From Pseudomonadota bacterium (lineage in GTDB: Bacteria > Pseudomonadota > Gammaproteobacteria > Pseudomonadales > Azotimanducaceae): 9,862 nucleotides of DNA. The notes under the pieces were generated by a model. It did not search any database. It was not told where the DNA came from and was given only the letters and a program-made list of their open reading frames with translations. The position numbers and the translations under genes were made by a program. This document shows positions 6,804-9,862 of the stretch, one piece after another (within the stretch, counting starts at the first letter, position 1; the number at the start of each line of letters is the position of its first letter). The stretch is taken from assembly GCA_027622495.1 (NCBI GenBank), contig JAQBYL010000132.1:1-9862 (forward strand). Reading direction: 5' to 3'.

Positions 6804-8831
6804 ATGACTGACAAAAAACACATGAACAAGCCGGCCTTCGTTAGCACCTGCGTGGGGTTGAGTTTGTCCTGCTTTGCCACTCTATTCCAGGTCACGGCAC
6901 AGGCATCCACACCCCTCGAGCGTCCCGCAGCACTTGCCGCCGATATTGAGTTCTGGCGGCGCGTGTACGGCGAAATCACTACTTCTCAGGGATTCATTCA
7001 CGACTCGGCACGTCTCGACATCATCTATGCAACGGTGAACTTATCGAAAGGAAACGATCGGTCTCGATATTCGTCGGCTGTGGCTGCGGATGAGCAATAT
7101 GTAGCAGCTCTACGGGCGGTCGCAGGTGGTAAGCGCGAGGGTCTTTCAAGTGCCGAGCAACGTGTGGTCAATCTCTGGGGACCTGATCTCAACAAAGCGG
7201 TCCTGCTCGCCGCGAGCGAGCGCGTGCGATTTCAACTGGGCCAGTCCGATCGGTTTCGCGAAGGGATAATTCGTTCCGGTGCCTGGGAGGCATACGTTAA
7301 AAAGGCGATCGCCGACGCTGATCTTCCGACAGAAATAGCAGCGTTGCCGCATGTAGAGTCTTCCTACAATCCCGCTGCCTACTCCAAGGTCGGCGCAGCA
7401 GGCATGTGGCAGTTCATGCAGTCGACCGGCAAGCGCTTCATGCGCATCGACAACGTGATGGATGAACGGCTTGATCCGTATCATTCGACCCGTTCGGCGA
7501 TTCTTCTGCTGAAGCAGAACTATCAGGTCACTCAATCGTGGCCGCTAGCAATCACCGCATACAATCACGGCGCCTCCGGCATGCGACGTGCAATTGCGGA
7601 ACTCGGCACCGATGACATCACGACCATTGTTCGCGAATACAAGGGTCGTACCTTTGGTTTTGCGTCGCGTAACTTTTATGTTTCGTTCCTTGCGGCCGTG
7701 GAAGTAGCCGATAAGGCGGAATACTATTTCGGTAAACTTTCCCGCGACCCACCCGATATGAGCGCGGTGGTGAAGATGCCGTCGTACATTGATTCACGCA
7801 CACTCATCGAGGCACTGGGCGTGTCCGAAACGTATCTTGCGCGAATGAATCCAAGTCTGTCTGCTGTTGTATGGCGGGGTAGCAAACACATTCCACAGGG
7901 GTTTGATCTGCGGCTCCCGACGACGGTAGACGATCCAACCGTTTTCCTGGCATCTGTACCGGCAAGTGCGTGGCGCGCGGAGCAGATACCAGATCTGTTT
8001 CATATTGTGCAGAAGGGTGAAACGCTGTCGGCGATTGCACCACGTTACGGTGCGCGTGTTTCAGATCTGATTGCGATCAACAGCCTAACCAGTAGAGCGT
8101 TTATCCGTACCGGTCAGAAACTGATCCTGCCCGCAGGGGTCGCGGCCAGCGCCGGGCCGGCAGTGAATCAGGGTATCTACCCGGCGCAAGCAGATGCGGG
8201 TGTGGCATCTGTGGCGGAACCCGGCGGCGCAGCATCCGTTGGTGTACTGGTTTCTGCTCCGACTACACAGACAGCGACAGCTTCAGCTGATGTATCCGAG
8301 GTGGAGGCGCAGGTAGAAGTGGAGATGGCGGTTGTGGACGCACAATCATCGCAGAGCGATTTCGCCTCCGACCGGCTCGACCAGCCGAGGCTACTCGCAG
8401 ACCCCAACGACTATTCGGTAGCAAAGGATCAAACGATCAGGATTCAGGAAGGCGAAACAATCGGCCACTACGCGGATTGGCTGGGTATTCGCGCAAGCGA
8501 CATCCGGCGTGTTAATGCGATGCGCAATCAATCTGGCGTCAGGGTTGGCCGCCGTCTGAAACTCGAATTTACCAAGGCGACGCCTGGTGAATTTGAAGCG
8601 GCGCGGATTCTTTTTCACCAATCGATGCAGGAGCAGTTTTTCGCGCAACATCTGATCGTCGGCACGGCAGAGCACCTGGTGCGCTCAGGCGAATCTATCT
8701 GGGTTCTTGCTGAGCGCCGCTACGAGGTACCGGTCTGGTTATTGCGTCAATACAACCCGGATCTTGATCTTGAGAACGTAAAGCCGGATACCCGGGTGAT
8801 CATTCCGGTTTTGTCCACCGTGATCTCCTGA
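6804..8831 (+). CDS. MltD-like secreted lytic transglycosylase with three LysM domains
   Basis: This 675-aa periplasmic enzyme should cleave the glycan strands of peptidoglycan. A signal peptide covers about residues 7-34 (hydrophobic VSTCVGLSLSCFATLF, then TAQA before ST). The SLT/GH23 domain spans about 160-300: catalytic Glu185 in HVESSYNP, GAAGMWQFM (197-205) and ITAYNHG (250-256). A helical region follows, then LysM 1 (399-443, HIVQKGETLSAIAPRYG), an Ala/Val/Glu-rich low-complexity linker (about 447-537), LysM 2 (545-589) and LysM 3 (625-668, ending VIIPV). E. coli MltD is a lipoprotein, but here no lipobox is convincing. Possible ATG starts are 6780, 6804 and 6822, all with poor ribosome binding sites; 6804 was chosen as it gives a charged leader before the hydrophobic core. 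It is transcribed alone. Confidence 0.9.
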   Translation: MTDKKHMNKPAFVSTCVGLSLSCFATLFQVTAQASTPLERPAALAADIEFWRRVYGEITTSQGFIHDSARLDIIYATVNLSKGNDRSRYSSAVAADEQYVAALRAVAGGKREGLSSAEQRVVNLWGPDLNKAVLLAASERVRFQLGQSDRFREGIIRSGAWEAYVKKAIADADLPTEIAALPHVESSYNPAAYSKVGAAGMWQFMQSTGKRFMRIDNVMDERLDPYHSTRSAILLLKQNYQVTQSWPLAITAYNHGASGMRRAIAELGTDDITTIVREYKGRTFGFASRNFYVSFLAAVEVADKAEYYFGKLSRDPPDMSAVVKMPSYIDSRTLIEALGVSETYLARMNPSLSAVVWRGSKHIPQGFDLRLPTTVDDPTVFLASVPASAWRAEQIPDLFHIVQKGETLSAIAPRYGARVSDLIAINSLTSRAFIRTGQKLILPAGVAASAGPAVNQGIYPAQADAGVASVAEPGGAASVGVLVSAPTTQTATASADVSEVEAQVEVEMAVVDAQSSQSDFASDRLDQPRLLADPNDYSVAKDQTIRIQEGETIGHYADWLGIRASDIRRVNAMRNQSGVRVGRRLKLEFTKATPGEFEAARILFHQSMQEQFFAQHLIVGTAEHLVRSGESIWVLAERRYEVPVWLLRQYNPDLDLENVKPDTRVIIPVLSTVIS

Positions 8832-8861
8832 AACTTGGACTCTAAAGCGTCTCGAATTTTG

Positions 8862-8908
8862 GCGTGTCGGTCTGAGAATCGTAGCCACCGCGTAACGCTC
8901 CGGCACGC
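8862..8908. repeat. Inverted repeat, 9-base arms with 29-base loop
   Basis: GCGTGTCGG (8862-8870) and CCGGCACGC (8900-8908) are complementary with one G-T wobble. The loop is long and no T-tract follows on either side, so it is not a standard terminator. It lies between the transglycosylase stop and the DUF222 remnant and could be a weak transcript 3' end structure or chance. Confidence 0.3.
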
Positions 8909-8930
8909 ACATCCTTGAAAAATCCATTGA

Positions 8931-9306
8931 AACTTTGCGGCAAGGGGGTCGGCAGATTGTGCGGACTGGTTGAACTTGAGGTGTGGGATCAGCCGGGGGA
9001 CGGCGGTTGAGAAGCTGCGGGTGGCGAATGCGCTTCCAGGGTTGCCACAGATCTCTTAAAGCCTTTCGGTTGGGGCATTTGTCTTACTCCAAGGTTCGGG
9101 CGCTGAGTCGGATTGCAGTTGAATGTAATGAGACGGATCTGCTCGACTATGCGCTGGGAGCCAGTACGGCGCAGGTGGAGGGGAAGTTTCGGTTTCTTGG
9201 ATCTGACGGTAGGCCGGTGGAAGTGCATCGGATCACGGCCGAAATGCGAGAAGTCACAAGTCTGGCATACTGGCCGCCAGTACCACGAGACCTGTGTGGA
9301 GGGTAA
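8931..9306 (+). pseudogene. DUF222 / HNH-endonuclease-associated (13E12-type) remnant, frameshifted
   Basis: Two reading frames together spell a DUF222 domain. Bases 8931-9056 encode SADCADWLNLRCGISRGT, then AVEKLRVANALPGLPQIS. Bases 9058-9180 in the next frame continue KAFRLGHLSYSKVRALSRIA and end ALGASTAQVE. The joint is at an extra T at 9057 (ATC TCT T AAA GCC), which creates a TAA; removing it restores one continuous domain. The WLN-x-x-CG and LSYSKVRA-x-(S/T)R motifs are the hallmark of DUF222 proteins, usually about 400-500 aa with a C-terminal HNH nuclease domain. Here the N-terminus is missing (in-frame TGA at 8928-8930), and after AQVE the sequence jumps to FRFLGSDGRPVE, then stops at TAA 9304-9306, so the HNH part is absent. 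DUF222/HNH genes often occur in multiple copies and behave like mobile or repeated elements. No element ends or target-site repeats were found. Confidence 0.75.
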
Positions 9307-9352
9307 TCGAATGCCCATTTCCGCAACTCTACCTGGCTTTAGCAATCCCTGA
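9298..9352 (+). other. Strong ribosome binding site with a 13-codon mini-ORF
   Basis: GGAGG at 9298-9302 stands 8 bases before ATG at 9311, the best Shine-Dalgarno spacing in this end of the window. The frame encodes MPISATLPGFSNP and stops at TGA 9350-9352, 28 bases before the next gene's ATG. It could be a short leader peptide, the original start of the downstream gene cut off by a frameshift, or the start of a lost gene. Confidence 0.3.
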
Positions 9353-9380
9353 CCCGCGTCGCAGACAAGTTGAACAGTGG

Positions 9381-9862
9381 ATGAACATCAGTATCCAGCC
9401 GCCTGAACACAACCGGACCCCCGCGCTAATCACATGGCTTCTTTCGACTGCCCGATTCACAACGGGTCAAACCACAAGACTCCTGTTCCTGGTTTGCACC
9501 CTCGTCCCTTGCGCGTCGCACGCACAACGCGTCAACATTTCTTTCACGCGCAACGGCCAGTTCATCGAGTCTCTGCTGACATCCAGAGTATTCACGGGCA
9601 GTGGTCAGAGCCTGCGCCTGAATGACGATGGCAGCGGCTGTCAGTTTCTGAAGTTGAGTGAGCCCAGCGTGACGACCGAGCCCGGCCAGGTTGTGATACG
9701 CACCAACGCGCAGGCTCGGGCCGGGCGCTCTGTCGGCGATCGTTGTCTGCTCATACTGGATTGGAAGGGCCGCGTTGAGTTCACCCAGCAACCCTCGGTC
9801 AGCGAGGATGGCAAGAGTATGTTGCTCCGGACTACATCGTGGCGGGGGCTGCGATCGGATAA
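9381..9862 (+). CDS. Unrecognised secreted protein, 5' part (runs off right edge)
   Basis: This frame is open from an ATG at 9381 to the end of the window, 160 codons so far. A polar stretch of about 31 residues precedes a hydrophobic segment, RLLFLVCTLVPCASHAQ (about 33-49), which looks like a signal peptide cleaved after HAQ or SHA. The mature part is rich in beta-strand-like alternation (VNISFTRNGQFIES, GQVVIRTNAQAR, CLLILDWKGRVEFTQQP) and has two cysteines (in GSGCQFLK and GDRCLLIL) that could pair in the periplasm. I do not recognise the family. The leader is unusually long and the ATG lacks a good ribosome binding site. The frame is open further upstream with an in-frame GTG at 9294, and a strong site lies at 9298 in another frame, so the true start is uncertain. 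It follows the DUF222 remnant on the same strand. Confidence 0.65.
   Translation, partial: MNISIQPPEHNRTPALITWLLSTARFTTGQTTRLLFLVCTLVPCASHAQRVNISFTRNGQFIESLLTSRVFTGSGQSLRLNDDGSGCQFLKLSEPSVTTEPGQVVIRTNAQARAGRSVGDRCLLILDWKGRVEFTQQPSVSEDGKSMLLRTTSWRGLRSD

Larger units (their letters stand above)
8832..9380. other. Stretch of 549 bases without an intact gene
   Basis: From the lytic transglycosylase stop to the next plausible start there is no intact gene. It contains an inverted repeat (8862-8908), a DUF222 pseudogene remnant (8931-9306) and a strong ribosome binding site with a 13-codon ORF (9298-9352). The first 99 bases (8832-8930) have stops in all forward frames and no recognisable protein. 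No clear terminator with a T-run follows the transglycosylase gene. Confidence 0.7.

Noticed and set aside
8989..9345. Leftward open frame of 118 codons opposite the DUF222 remnant
   Set aside because: The forward strand carries the recognisable DUF222 motifs; the reverse frame shows none.

Overview
The window looks like a chromosomal segment of a moderately GC-rich proteobacterium. Gene density is high, several genes overlap by 1-4 bases, and the gene families (CaiB/BaiF CoA-transferases, MaoC-like protein, TauD/TfdA dioxygenase, D-aminoacylase-type amidohydrolase, MltD-like lytic transglycosylase) suit a catabolically versatile, probably marine, gammaproteobacterium. The taxonomic placement is inference; there is no rRNA or other marker gene here.

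Left half (1-6013) holds two divergent operons that start within about 120 bases of each other. The leftward operon reads: class III CoA-transferase (about 421 aa) -> second, shorter class III CoA-transferase (330 aa, stop/start overlap) -> MaoC-like hotdog protein running off the left edge. Judging by the conserved aspartate, only the first CoA-transferase keeps its catalytic residue, so the two may form a heteromeric enzyme. The rightward operon reads: TauD/TfdA dioxygenase -> 86-aa LysM-like protein -> 94-aa protein of unknown type -> 555-aa N-acyl-D-amino-acid deacylase-like amidohydrolase. The first three overlap head to tail (ATGA, TGATG). A 14-bp dyad lies in the divergent spacer. A plausible but unproven reading is one catabolic module: oxygenation and hydrolysis from the right arm, CoA activation and thioester chemistry from the left arm. 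The substrate cannot be deduced.

Middle (6155-8831): a leftward GNAT acetyltransferase, divergent from a rightward secreted lytic transglycosylase with three LysM domains. These look like ordinary housekeeping or accessory genes.

Right end (8832-9862): a 549-base stretch without an intact gene. It holds a decayed DUF222 (HNH-endonuclease-associated, 13E12-type) remnant, truncated at its 5' end and broken by a one-base frameshift, followed by a strong ribosome binding site in front of a 13-codon mini-ORF. The last feature is the 5' part of an unrecognised secreted protein that continues past the window. No rRNA, tRNA, CRISPR array, insertion sequence or convincing rho-independent terminator was seen.
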